A stretch of 8,541 nucleotides of DNA from Ruminococcaceae bacterium UBA1734 (lineage in GTDB: Bacteria > Bacillota > Clostridia > Oscillospirales > Acutalibacteraceae), in NCBI GenBank assembly GCA_002315765.1, contig DCIE01000037.1, positions 3,917-12,457 of the forward strand, given 5' to 3'. The first letter of the stretch is position 1. Every line of letters begins with the position of its first letter. Below are positions 1 to 5,708 of the stretch, piece after piece. The position numbers and the translations under genes are program-made. The notes under the pieces are model-generated. The model was not told the origin of the DNA. It ran no database searches and worked only from the letters and a program-made list of their open reading frames with translations.

Positions 1-24
1 TCTCAAAATGTACACCTTTTGAGA
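1..24. repeat. 24-bp dyad next to the serine recombinase gene
   Basis: Arms TCTCAAAA (1-8) and TTTTGAGA (17-24) are perfectly complementary around TGTACACC. Read as two 12-base half-sites facing a central point, they are TCTCAAAATGTA and TCTCAAAAGGTG, which match at 10 of 12 positions. The dyad starts 9 bp past the stop of the recombinase gene. It could be a crossover site for that enzyme (invertase sites are imperfect dyads of about 26 bp) or a weak terminator stem, although no T-run follows. It touches the window edge and may be longer. Confidence 0.45.
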
Positions 25-33
25 GCTATTTTG

Positions 34-639
34 CTATTTATGGGTTAGGTGGTATTCTCGCAGTTTGCGGTAGAATGTGGCTTTACTCATATTGCATAGC
101 TTTAATATTTCTGTAATTGAAATTTGTTTTTGTTCCCATTTCACCACAATTTCGGGAAAGTTATCGGGTAAAACAGTTTTCGGTCTACCAAAACGAATGC
201 CTTTTGCCTTTGCAGCGGCGATACCCTCGACCTGTCGCTTTTTGATGTTCTCTCGCTCATTTTGTGCCACAAAGGAAAGTATTTGCAACACCAAATCGGC
301 AATAAATGTACCCATTAAATCTTTGCCGTTTCGGGTGTCTAAAAGCGGCATATCCAAAACGCAAATATCAATCCCGATTTCTTTTGTTAAAATACGCCAT
401 TGGTTTTGAATTTCCTCATAATTGCGCCCAAGTCGGTCGATGCTCAAAATATAAAGTAAATCGCCAACCTTTATTTCTTTAATAAGTTTTTTATAATTCG
501 GTCTATCAAAATCTTTCCCGGATTGTTTATCCATAAAAATGTTTTTTGCCGGGACTTGTACATTATTTAAGGCAACCATCTGCCTATCTTCATTTTGCTC
601 CATGCTTGATACCCTGACATATCCGTAAATATTGTTCAA
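34..639 (-). CDS. Small serine recombinase (DNA invertase/resolvase type)
   Basis: A 201-residue site-specific recombinase of the resolvase/invertase family, which cuts and rejoins DNA through a phosphoserine link; the length is usual for the family. The N-terminal YVRVSS motif places the nucleophile at Ser11 with Arg9 beside it. IDRLGRN (66-73) supplies the conserved Asp68, Arg69 and Arg72. The offset from the gamma-delta resolvase positions (Ser10, Arg68, Arg71) is a constant one residue. A long helix with NERE and KRQVEGIAAAKAKG (about 115-147) leads to the conserved RFGRPK linker and a C-terminal helix-turn-helix (about 163-195). The start is TTG at 637-639, supported by AAGGAG 9 bases upstream (649-654); no in-frame ATG comes earlier. 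The gene looks intact. Whether it inverts a segment, resolves a plasmid or serves a transposon cannot be told here. It lies back to back with guaA. Confidence 0.9.
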   Translation of the reverse strand: MNNIYGYVRVSSMEQNEDRQMVALNNVQVPAKNIFMDKQSGKDFDRPNYKKLIKEIKVGDLLYILSIDRLGRNYEEIQNQWRILTKEIGIDICVLDMPLLDTRNGKDLMGTFIADLVLQILSFVAQNERENIKKRQVEGIAAAKAKGIRFGRPKTVLPDNFPEIVVKWEQKQISITEILKLCNMSKATFYRKLREYHLTHK

Positions 640-648
640 TCCGTATCA

Positions 649-692
649 CTCCTTCTGTTTTTTACTATAATATAAAACAACTTTTCTAATAA
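649..692 (-). promoter_or_regulatory. RBS and weak promoter of the serine recombinase
   Basis: AAGGAG (minus strand, 654-649) lies 9 bases before the TTG start and decides it. Upstream, TATAGT (669-664) with TTATTA (692-687) and a 17-base spacer is a possible but weak promoter. The RBS is firm and the promoter boxes are a guess in AT-rich DNA. Confidence 0.45.
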
Positions 693-770
693 TGGTGCGG
701 TAATACAAATTAATGATAACGGTGTAAAATAAATATAGGTAAATAGTAATTAAAATCGGTTGTTTTTCCG

Positions 771-890
771 CCGACCGCTTTAGCGGTGGATGAGGTTGAA
801 AAAAATTGATATTTTTGCTTAATTTTATTTGTATATAAACGACCTCATCCGGCTCGTTCCTCGCCACCTTCTCCCACCGGAGAAGGCTTT
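771..890. repeat. REP-like hairpin cluster upstream of guaA
   Basis: This holds three linked dyads. ACCGCT-TT-AGCGGT (774-787) is followed by GGATGAGGT (788-796), which is the inverse of ACCTCATCC (842-850) across 45 AT-rich bases. Then CCTTCTCC (867-874) pairs with GGAGAAGG (879-886) around CACC. The CCTCATCC...CACCTTCTCC...GGAGAAGG layout resembles intergenic REP-like elements seen in many clostridial genomes; here two outward copies seem joined head to head. It is probably non-coding and may end transcription entering from either side. The rest of the 640-1000 gap is AT-rich and holds no convincing gene. Confidence 0.55.
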
Positions 891-950
891 GTTTGACAAT
901 TATTTAAAATCCTACAAAAACTTGACAGCAACATTAATGATAAAAAAGGG

Positions 951-1004
951 TTTTAATTTCGTTTGGGGTGTGATATAATGTTTAGGATATTAATATTGTA
1001 GAGG
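951..1004 (+). promoter_or_regulatory. guaA promoter and ribosome binding site
   Basis: An extended -10, TGATATAAT (971-979), is a perfect TGn-TATAAT. The -35 hexamer 17 bases upstream (TTTTAA, 951-956) is poor, which is tolerated with an extended -10. Transcription would start near 986. AGAGG (1000-1004) lies 9 bases before the ATG at 1014. The leader is under 30 bases, too short for a riboswitch. Confidence 0.7.
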
Positions 1005-1013
1005 TTGAAATGT

Positions 1014-2537
1014 ATGGCACAAACTGTTTTAATTTTAGACTTCGGCGGTCAATACAAAGAGTTGATTGCAAGAAGAGTTAGAGAATGTAGCGTTTATTCG
1101 GTAGTAAAGCCGGGAGAAATTTCGGTTGAAGAAATTAAAAAAATAAACCCTATCGGTATAATTTTAACCGGTGGGCCTAACAGTGTTTACAAGGAAGATT
1201 CTCCCCATTGCAGTAAGGAAATTTTTAAACTTAATATACCGATTTTGGGTATTTGCTACGGCACACAGCTTCTTGCTTGGTCTGTAGGTGGCACTGTTGA
1301 GCCTTGTTCGGTTAGTGAATACGGTAAAACCAAAATGAAGGTTGACACCAATTCCCTTTTATACAAAGATATGGACAAGGAACAAATCGGACTGATGAGT
1401 CATACCGACCAGATTACCGTATTACCCGAAGGATTTAAGTCTATCGCCAATACGGAACATTGTCCTAACGCCTCTATTGAAAATCCCGATAGAAAATTAT
1501 ACGGTGTTCAGTTCCATCCCGAAGTTGAAAGCACTCCAAACGGCACACAAATTATTAAGAATTTTCTTTACAATGTTTGCGGTGCTTTAGGTGATTATAA
1601 CCTTATTGATTTTGAGAAAAATGCCATCAATGAAATAAGAGCCCAAGTGGGAGACTCCCATGTTTTATTAGGTCTTTCAGGCGGTGTTGATTCCTCGGTT
1701 TGTGCGGCACTTCTTTCTAAAGCCATTCCGGGACAACTCCACTGCATTTTTGTTGACCACGGTCTTATGAGGAAAAACGAGGGTGATGAAGTTGAAGCTG
1801 CATTTTCCGATAGAGATTTGCACTTTATAAGAGTCAATGCAGGAGAAAAGTTCCTTTCAGCCCTTAAAGATATTGTCGACCCTGAACAAAAGAGAAAAAT
1901 AATCGGGGCAAAATTCGTTGAGGTATTTGAAGAAGAATCGAATAAGCTTCCCGACATTAAATTTTTAGCACAAGGCACTATCTATCCCGATGTTATTGAG
2001 TCGGGTGGCAGTAAGGCGGCTGTAATTAAGAGCCATCACAATGTAGGCGGTCTTCCTGAAGATATGAAATTCAGCGGCGTTGTTGAACCCTTGCGTGGAC
2101 TCTTTAAAGATGAGGTTAGAAATTTAGGCAGACAGTTAGGACTACCCGATGAGCTTGTTGACCGTCAACCATTCCCCGGCCCCGGACTTGGAGTTAGAAT
2201 TATGGGAACCATAACTGCCGAAAAGATTGCAATTTTGCAGGAGGCTGACGCTATTTTCCGTGAAGAGCTTAAGAAAAACAATGTAAAAGCCGACCAATTT
2301 TTTGCCGTGCTTACCGACACGAAATCTGTTGGTGTTGTGGGAGATTTCCGCACTTACGATTACACCGTTGCTCTTCGTGCCGTTAAGACCTCAGACTTTA
2401 TGACCTGTGAATATGTTCCAATCCCTCACGAGGTTTTGGGCCCTGTCGCACTTCGTATTGTAAACGAAGTTGAAGGTGCCGGCCGTGTTGTTTACGATAT
2501 TACAGGTAAACCACCCGCAACCATTGAATGGTGCTGA
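1014..2537 (+). CDS. guaA: GMP synthase (glutamine-hydrolysing)
   Basis: Converts XMP, ATP and glutamine to GMP, the last step of guanine nucleotide synthesis, in the cytoplasm. The class I glutamine amidotransferase domain spans about 1-190, with nucleophile Cys81 in GICYG and His168/Glu170 in QFHPE. An ATP-pyrophosphatase domain follows, with the P-loop SGGVDS at 222-227. The C-terminal dimerisation domain carries QPFPGPGLG (from 385). At 507 residues it is full length. I chose ATG 1014 (MAQTVLI) because AGAGG lies 9 bases before it; a TTG at 1005 in the same frame overlaps the region of the ribosome binding site. It is transcribed alone and ends in a hairpin. One oddity is that the protein ends PPATIEWC, where the family normally ends PPATIEWE; the last codon and stop (TGC TGA) may have been rewritten by an insertion at the gene's 3' end. 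Confidence 0.97.
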   Translation: MAQTVLILDFGGQYKELIARRVRECSVYSVVKPGEISVEEIKKINPIGIILTGGPNSVYKEDSPHCSKEIFKLNIPILGICYGTQLLAWSVGGTVEPCSVSEYGKTKMKVDTNSLLYKDMDKEQIGLMSHTDQITVLPEGFKSIANTEHCPNASIENPDRKLYGVQFHPEVESTPNGTQIIKNFLYNVCGALGDYNLIDFEKNAINEIRAQVGDSHVLLGLSGGVDSSVCAALLSKAIPGQLHCIFVDHGLMRKNEGDEVEAAFSDRDLHFIRVNAGEKFLSALKDIVDPEQKRKIIGAKFVEVFEEESNKLPDIKFLAQGTIYPDVIESGGSKAAVIKSHHNVGGLPEDMKFSGVVEPLRGLFKDEVRNLGRQLGLPDELVDRQPFPGPGLGVRIMGTITAEKIAILQEADAIFREELKKNNVKADQFFAVLTDTKSVGVVGDFRTYDYTVALRAVKTSDFMTCEYVPIPHEVLGPVALRIVNEVEGAGRVVYDITGKPPATIEWC

Positions 2538-2549
2538 TATATAAAACAA

Positions 2550-2592
2550 AAGACCTCTTGTGCGATTATCATTAACCGCATAAGAGGTCTTA
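2550..2592 (+). terminator. Hairpin terminator after guaA
   Basis: AAGACCTCTTGTGCG (2550-2564) pairs with CGCATAAGAGGTCTT (2577-2591) over 15 positions with a single G-T wobble and a 12-base loop. It starts 12 bases after the guaA stop. The following tract (ATTATAAAT) is only partly T-rich. The A-rich bases on the other side could let it also act on the minus strand, toward the recombinase remnant. Confidence 0.75.
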
Positions 2593-2597
2593 TTATA

Positions 2598-2639
2598 AAT
2601 TACAAGAAGCCCACCTTGTCAGGTGGACTTCTTGTAATT
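2598..2639. repeat. Long hairpin, 19-bp arms
   Basis: The arms at 2598-2616 and 2621-2639 pair at 18 of 19 positions (C2610 faces A2627) around a TGTC loop. The stem core is ACAAGAAG/CTTCTTGT and CCACCT/AGGTGG. It lies 6 bases after the guaA terminator stem and forms the last codons of the recombinase remnant frame. It could be a minus-strand terminator or the end of a small mobile element. Confidence 0.65.
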
Positions 2640-2658
2640 GGTGTAGCAAGTTTGCCTT

Positions 2659-2862
2659 TAGACAAACTTTCGGTCGGGCACGAAAACTTACGCTTTGTGC
2701 CGACTGTATTCGCGGATTGGATGTCGAGCCCCTCGACTGGAAGACTAATATCCATAGACAAACTTTCGGTCGGGTAAAAAACTTGCTCTTTGTACCAACT
2801 TTATTCTCGAATTGGGTGTCGAGCCCCTCGACTGGTGGAGCAGAATCTTTTATAGACAAACC
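2659..2862. repeat. Tandem repeat, 97- and 98-bp copies
   Basis: Copy 1 (2659-2755) and copy 2 (2756-2853) share TAGACAAACTTTCGGTCGGG at the left, ATTGG(A/G)TGTCGAGCCCC in the middle and CTCGACTGG toward the right. A third start, TAGACAAAC, follows at 2854-2862. Each copy holds GTCGAG-CCC-CTCGAC, a perfect 6-bp hairpin (2724-2738 and 2819-2833). Small internal length differences and a unit that is not a multiple of three argue for a DNA-level rather than protein-level repeat. It covers the part of the recombinase frame that lacks family-like sequence. Confidence 0.75.
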
Positions 2863-3359
2863 CCTATGTACCGCATCGGAACAGCCGTTGAAGGCTGCTT
2901 TGATGTCGTCGATGGGGATGTTTTTTATCTCCATCATTTGGTTACTTGCGTTAAATACAATGTCAAAATGGTCATCGTAAAGATATATCGCATTGACAAA
3001 GATATTGATGATTGCCCGTTTCTTATTTATATCATCATTCGGTAGATTTTTAACATAATCAAGAAATGCCAAGATTTGTGTTTCACTCAAAACCGTACAC
3101 CTGTTTAATTCCTTGTCAAGTTCGATTTGAAGCTTTTCTTTCTCTGCCGTCCGGGTGTTAATTCGTTCGGTAATCATATCGGTGTTTTCGCCACGCTCTA
3201 AACTGTTCCAAAGATTTTCAATCGCGGTGTCTAATTTCTTTATTGAACTTTTTAGATTTCTAATGGCAAGATTATCGCCGTCATTATCACAGAATTTGCT
3301 GATTTGAGATGCAATATACTTGCAATTTTCGGTTGTAAGCATAGAAAGACAAACCTTTA

Positions 3360-3566
3360 TTACTGCATCTTCAATGAATGCTTTTTTTCAAATTCTTTTT
3401 TGAAGATACCCTTGATATGCGCGATATCTTCCTGAGCTTCTTTATTTTTCTTGCCGGTTATAGGTATTTGTGCCGCAGACCAATCGTGCTTTTTGAAAAA
3501 CGCCTTCAATTCATCCAAAGTCGGCACACGGTCAAGGTCAAGTAAAGTGGTATCAATTTTCGCCAT
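3360..3566 (-). CDS. Unrecognised 68-residue protein
   Basis: I do not recognise this protein. ATG 3566 has AAAGG 9 bases upstream (3580-3576), so translation is plausible. The product is charged and soluble, with no signal peptide or membrane segment: MAKIDTTLLDLD, then PTLDELKAFFKKHDW and a Lys/Glu-rich C-terminal helix. Its last codons (after IFKKEFEKK) overlap, in another frame, the first codons of the recombinase remnant (3360-3387), so its native end may have been lost at that junction. A run of seven A residues (minus strand, 3387-3381) lies exactly there. It sits between the remnant and the KilA-N gene, all on one strand, and is probably cargo or debris of the same element. It could be a complete small gene or the front of a longer one. 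Confidence 0.5.
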   Translation of the reverse strand: MAKIDTTLLDLDRVPTLDELKAFFKKHDWSAAQIPITGKKNKEAQEDIAHIKGIFKKEFEKKHSLKMQ

Positions 3567-3670
3567 AAAATCACACCTTTCATAATTTTATGACTTTATT
3601 CTAACATATCCACTGTACAAATTTTGGTACTTTGTGTTTTTGGAAGACCATGAAATTCAAATATTTTTGA

Positions 3671-4470
3671 TTATTTCAGCAATTTTTTATTGTCCACTTC
3701 TTGTAAAACCGTCATTTGATGAATAGCAATTTGATTTAGCTTTTCCAATCTTTCAGATTGTGGGATATTTTCATTGATTAAAACAGCGTTGATATTTTCC
3801 AAATTTGAAAGACAAATCAGTTCATTCATAGAAGCGTAATCACGAATGTTACCTTTCTTGTCGGGATTTATGTCACGCCATTCTTTTGCCGTTTTTCCAA
3901 ACAACGCGACATTGAGAACATCTGCTTCATCGGCATATACAAAAGAAATTTGCTTTGGCGACAATTTTTCGGGAATGAGATTGTTTTTTATTGCATCTGT
4001 ATGAATGCGATAATTTATTTTTTCCAACTCCCGTTTTGCTGACCAACCGAGCATTTTTTGCTCTTCGGCTTTTAGTCGTTGGAACTCCTTGACGACATAA
4101 ATCTTAAACTGCGGACTAATCCACATGGCAAATTCAAAGGCAATGTCCTCATGTGCATAAGTTCCGCCGTATCTACCGGCTTTTGCCGCAATAGAGATTG
4201 CGTTCGTTTTCTCAACAAATTCTTTCACGCTTATCTTAAAACTGTTTAGCCCGGCTTGTTTAATAATTTCTTCAAATCCGTCATAATTGAAATCGGGATT
4301 ATAAATGCTCTCCCAAGTTCCGATGTATTCAAGCGTATTGCGGTTTCTCAGCCAATCCGTAACGAAAAAGTCACCGTCTTTGGCTTTCAGCATATCGGTT
4401 ATGCAAATATAGTCGGCTTGTCGTGGGGAATTACATTAATTTCCGTACCGTTTACAGTTAGTTTATTCAT
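3671..4470 (-). pseudogene. KilA-N domain protein with one apparent frameshift
   Basis: KilA-N proteins are phage- and mobile-element-associated, predicted DNA-binding proteins; their bacterial role is poorly known. The long frame (240 residues from 4393) shows the family pattern: TDWLRNRNTLEYIGTWE, KAGRYGGTYAHEDIAFEFA, WISPQFKIYVVKEFQRLK, EKINYRIHTDAIK, EADVLNVALFGKTAKEWR and GNIRDYASMNELICLSNLEN. The true start is ATG 4470, with GGAGG 5 bases before it (4480-4476), reading MNKLTVNGTEINVIPHDK. At 4417-4414 the frame slips: AAG CC|GAC, after which DYICITD continues straight into the long frame. One missing base explains it. The corrected product would be about 266 residues. Without the repair, only a short peptide, or an N-terminally shortened product from the internal ATG 4393, could be made. 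A sequencing error is as likely as a real mutation. Confidence 0.8.
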
Positions 4471-4483
4471 AATTGCCTCCGTT

Positions 4484-4509
4484 TAATTATGGCGAATTCG
4501 CCATAATTA
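4484..4509. promoter_or_regulatory. Perfect 26-bp palindrome in the KilA-N leader
   Basis: The half-site TAATTATGGCGAA (4484-4496) is followed by its exact complement (4497-4509), with no mismatch and no loop. It lies between the promoter and the ribosome binding site of the KilA-N gene, 3 bases before GGAGG. A related half-site, CCATAATTCG, lies beside the -35 box at 4558-4567. The placement fits an operator for a dimeric repressor, possibly autoregulatory. A hairpin in the mRNA leader is the alternative. Confidence 0.65.
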
Positions 4510-4531
4510 GAATCGAGTATTTTCTGCAAAC

Positions 4532-4560
4532 ATTATACCATACTATTTGCGAAATGTCCA
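4532..4560 (-). promoter_or_regulatory. Sigma-70-type promoter of the KilA-N gene
   Basis: On the minus strand TGGACA (4560-4555), a 17-base spacer and TATAAT (4537-4532) form a near-consensus promoter (5/6 and 6/6). TGG just before the -10 makes it an extended -10 as well. Transcription would start near 4525, giving a leader of about 55 bases that contains the palindrome. Confidence 0.8.
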
Positions 4561-4570
4561 TAATTCGAGG

Positions 4571-4886
4571 AGAATATAAACCAAGTTAAGAGGAATCGGA
4601 AGCCCTCAAAATTCTCGGTGCAACCTCGGTGTTTTTGCGGTGCAATATCGGTGCACTTGGACACATTTTGAGCGCACTTTTGTTGCGTGCTTGGTCATTC
4701 TTTGGTTTGTTTTTGGCTCCGAGAAAAGACACGAATTCTATCTTATCGAATAAATAGGGACGATGGGACGGTCGTAGTCTCTGTTTTTTCTTTGAAAATA
4801 TAAAAATCGGTGAAAAAACTTTAAGAAACACGGGGACGATACGAAACCACTGAAAAATCGGTTTTGAATTGTCTCAGTGTCTACGG
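4571..4886. other. Gene-free gap with small repeats
   Basis: No convincing gene. It holds four 11-bp repeats (listed separately) flanked by CTCAAAAT (4605-4612) and its inverse ATTTTGAG (4665-4672). AAAAATCGGT occurs twice (4802-4811 and 4853-4862), as does GGGACGAT. CACTGA (4848-4853) and TCAGTG (4874-4879) form a weak stem just past the stop of the SGNH-like gene and could be a poor terminator for that operon. An 81-codon frame on the minus strand (4831-4586) has no recognisable domain and its composition looks non-coding. Confidence 0.5.
4616..4659. repeat. Four 11-bp direct repeats starting CGGTG
   Basis: The units are CGGTGCAACCT (4616), CGGTGTTTTTG (4627), CGGTGCAATAT (4638) and CGGTGCACTTG (4649). 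CGGTG recurs at exactly 11-base steps and CA follows in three of four units. Eleven bases is about one helical turn, so every copy faces the same side of the DNA, and the step is not a multiple of a codon. This fits a cooperative protein-binding array. Confidence 0.6.
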
Positions 4887-5651
4887 TTAACCGCAAACAA
4901 TGTTCCAAATAGATTCGGTCAAAGTTTTTGCTCCCGTTCGGTTCAAAAAAACAGGTCCCAAAAACATATTATCTGTAATAACTAAATCATTGGTATAATC
5001 CAAAATCGGAACATCAATATCGGTTAACTGATTCGTTACAAATTCATCAAACAGCTCTTTGGAAATAAGTTTGCGCAGTTTTGAATGTAAAGGAGGTAAC
5101 AAAACGAAAGGACGGAGACTGATTGTTTGGGCGGTATCAATCAGTTCAAACAATGCTTTCTTTTCACGGGCAAAAGAATCACGATGGCGTTTTGCTTGGG
5201 AAGCATCGATAAAATCGGTTAATAGCAACTCACTTTTCCAACACAGACACATGGATTTAATCCGTTCTTCCATGATATCATCGGACGGAACTTCATCTCG
5301 GCTAAAATCTTCTCCGTAAGGGAAGAATGGAAATTTCGAGTTCGCCTTCTCTGCGACGTTCTCGTTCCAATTAGGAAGCGGAAACGGGAGAGAGTCAATT
5401 GATTTACGAGAAAGAACGGAGTAGTATCTTGAATATCGCCAGGGATTACAGTTTGATTGATTTTCGCCGAAAGAAAAGGGACAAACCGTAAAAATTGCGG
5501 CGCCGTTTCTTGGAAAAAACGGCGCATATTCCTTTAATAATGCTATTTCTAAACCAAACGCAGACGGCATCATGGCAAGGTTGACACCATTGACATTAGC
5601 AACTTCATAGTCAAAGGCATAAGCCGAAGGTCCCGAACCAAAATTTAGCAT
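4887..5651 (-). CDS. SGNH-hydrolase-like protein (tentative)
   Basis: A 254-residue soluble protein. NFGSGPSAYAFDY (3-15) resembles the first block of SGNH-fold proteins of clostridia, where a GS-type motif precedes AFDY. AAIFTVCPFSFGEN (51-64) fits the following strand and loop, RPFVLLPPLHS (180-190) a late core strand, and VPILDYTNDL...VFLNRTGAKTLTESIW (214-249) the usual end, with FLN..G where the family places its final block. Those proteins are often linked to surface polysaccharide. No substrate can be named, and a catalytic Asp/His pair is not clear. ATG 5651 has no ribosome binding site. In-frame codons run upstream (...EINAISHAE-M) toward a strong start at 5694 in another frame, so the true N-terminus is probably longer. 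It is the distal gene of the GRE-SDR operon. The fold call is by resemblance only. Confidence 0.5.
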   Translation of the reverse strand: MLNFGSGPSAYAFDYEVANVNGVNLAMMPSAFGLEIALLKEYAPFFPRNGAAIFTVCPFSFGENQSNCNPWRYSRYYSVLSRKSIDSLPFPLPNWNENVAEKANSKFPFFPYGEDFSRDEVPSDDIMEERIKSMCLCWKSELLLTDFIDASQAKRHRDSFAREKKALFELIDTAQTISLRPFVLLPPLHSKLRKLISKELFDEFVTNQLTDIDVPILDYTNDLVITDNMFLGPVFLNRTGAKTLTESIWNIVCG

Positions 5652-5670
5652 TTCGGCATGTGAAATAGCG

Positions 5671-5707
5671 TTAATTTCTAGTTTGAGAAAGCATAATTTA
5701 ACCTCTT
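5671..5707 (-). promoter_or_regulatory. Strong RBS with a 7-codon frame before the SGNH-like gene
   Basis: AAGAGG (5707-5702), a 7-base gap and ATG (5694-5692) make the best translation start here, 14 bases past the preceding stop. The frame reads MLSQTRN and stops (TAA, 5673-5671). Dropping one A of the AAA at 5676-5674 (AGAAATTAA) would join it to INAISHAEMLNFGSG and so to the 254-residue frame. It is either a single-base frameshift or a short coupled leader. Confidence 0.6.
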
Positions 5708-5708
5708 G

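Larger units (their letters stand above)
2593..3387 (-). pseudogene. Large serine recombinase, 5'-truncated remnant
   Basis: Only the C-terminal part of a large serine recombinase (TnpX/phage-integrase type, usually about 500 residues) is present. Homology starts at KKAFIEDAVIKVC (3387-3349), upstream of the first ATG at 3342, and is blocked by TGA at 3388-3390. The catalytic and zinc-ribbon parts are absent. What remains is a coiled coil (about residues 27-82 from the ATG), then SETQILAFLDYV and NIFVNAIYLYDDHFDIVFN (about 86-131), which are typical of the family's C-terminus. Family-like sequence fades near residue 155 (about base 2880). The last 80 or so residues are read through a tandem repeat and a hairpin and are probably not native. 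The ATG at 3342 has AAAGG 11 bases upstream, so a 249-residue fragment could still be made, but it could not catalyse recombination. It marks an old mobile element beside guaA. Confidence 0.8.

Noticed and set aside
646..867. 73-codon frame on the minus strand upstream of the recombinase gene
   Set aside because: It is read through the REP-like hairpins and AT-rich DNA, overlaps the recombinase promoter/RBS area, and has no domain-like pattern.
893..927. Two TTGACA boxes (893-898 and 922-927) as guaA -35 elements
   Set aside because: Neither has a -10-like hexamer 16-18 bases downstream, and the good TATAAT at 974 is too far away.
880..1013. Purine riboswitch upstream of guaA
   Set aside because: The predicted leader is under 30 bases and no aptamer-like three-way junction sequence is visible.
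1595..1978. Antisense frame inside guaA
   Set aside because: It is a shadow of the strongly conserved guaA coding sequence.
2659..2862. CRISPR array
   Set aside because: Only two long imperfect copies without spacers and no cas genes.
2717..3045. Plus-strand frames over the tandem repeat and recombinase remnant
   Set aside because: They are read antisense to clear recombinase sequence and through the repeat units; similar starts (VEPLDW) simply reflect the repeated DNA.
3615..3630. Imperfect palindrome GTACAAATTTTGGTAC as an operator
   Set aside because: Several central positions do not pair and no clear promoter overlaps it; chance is likely in AT-rich DNA.
4586..4831. 81-codon frame on the minus strand
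   Set aside because: It crosses the 11-bp repeats, has no good ribosome binding site seen and no recognisable domain; low-complexity, basic composition typical of non-coding DNA.
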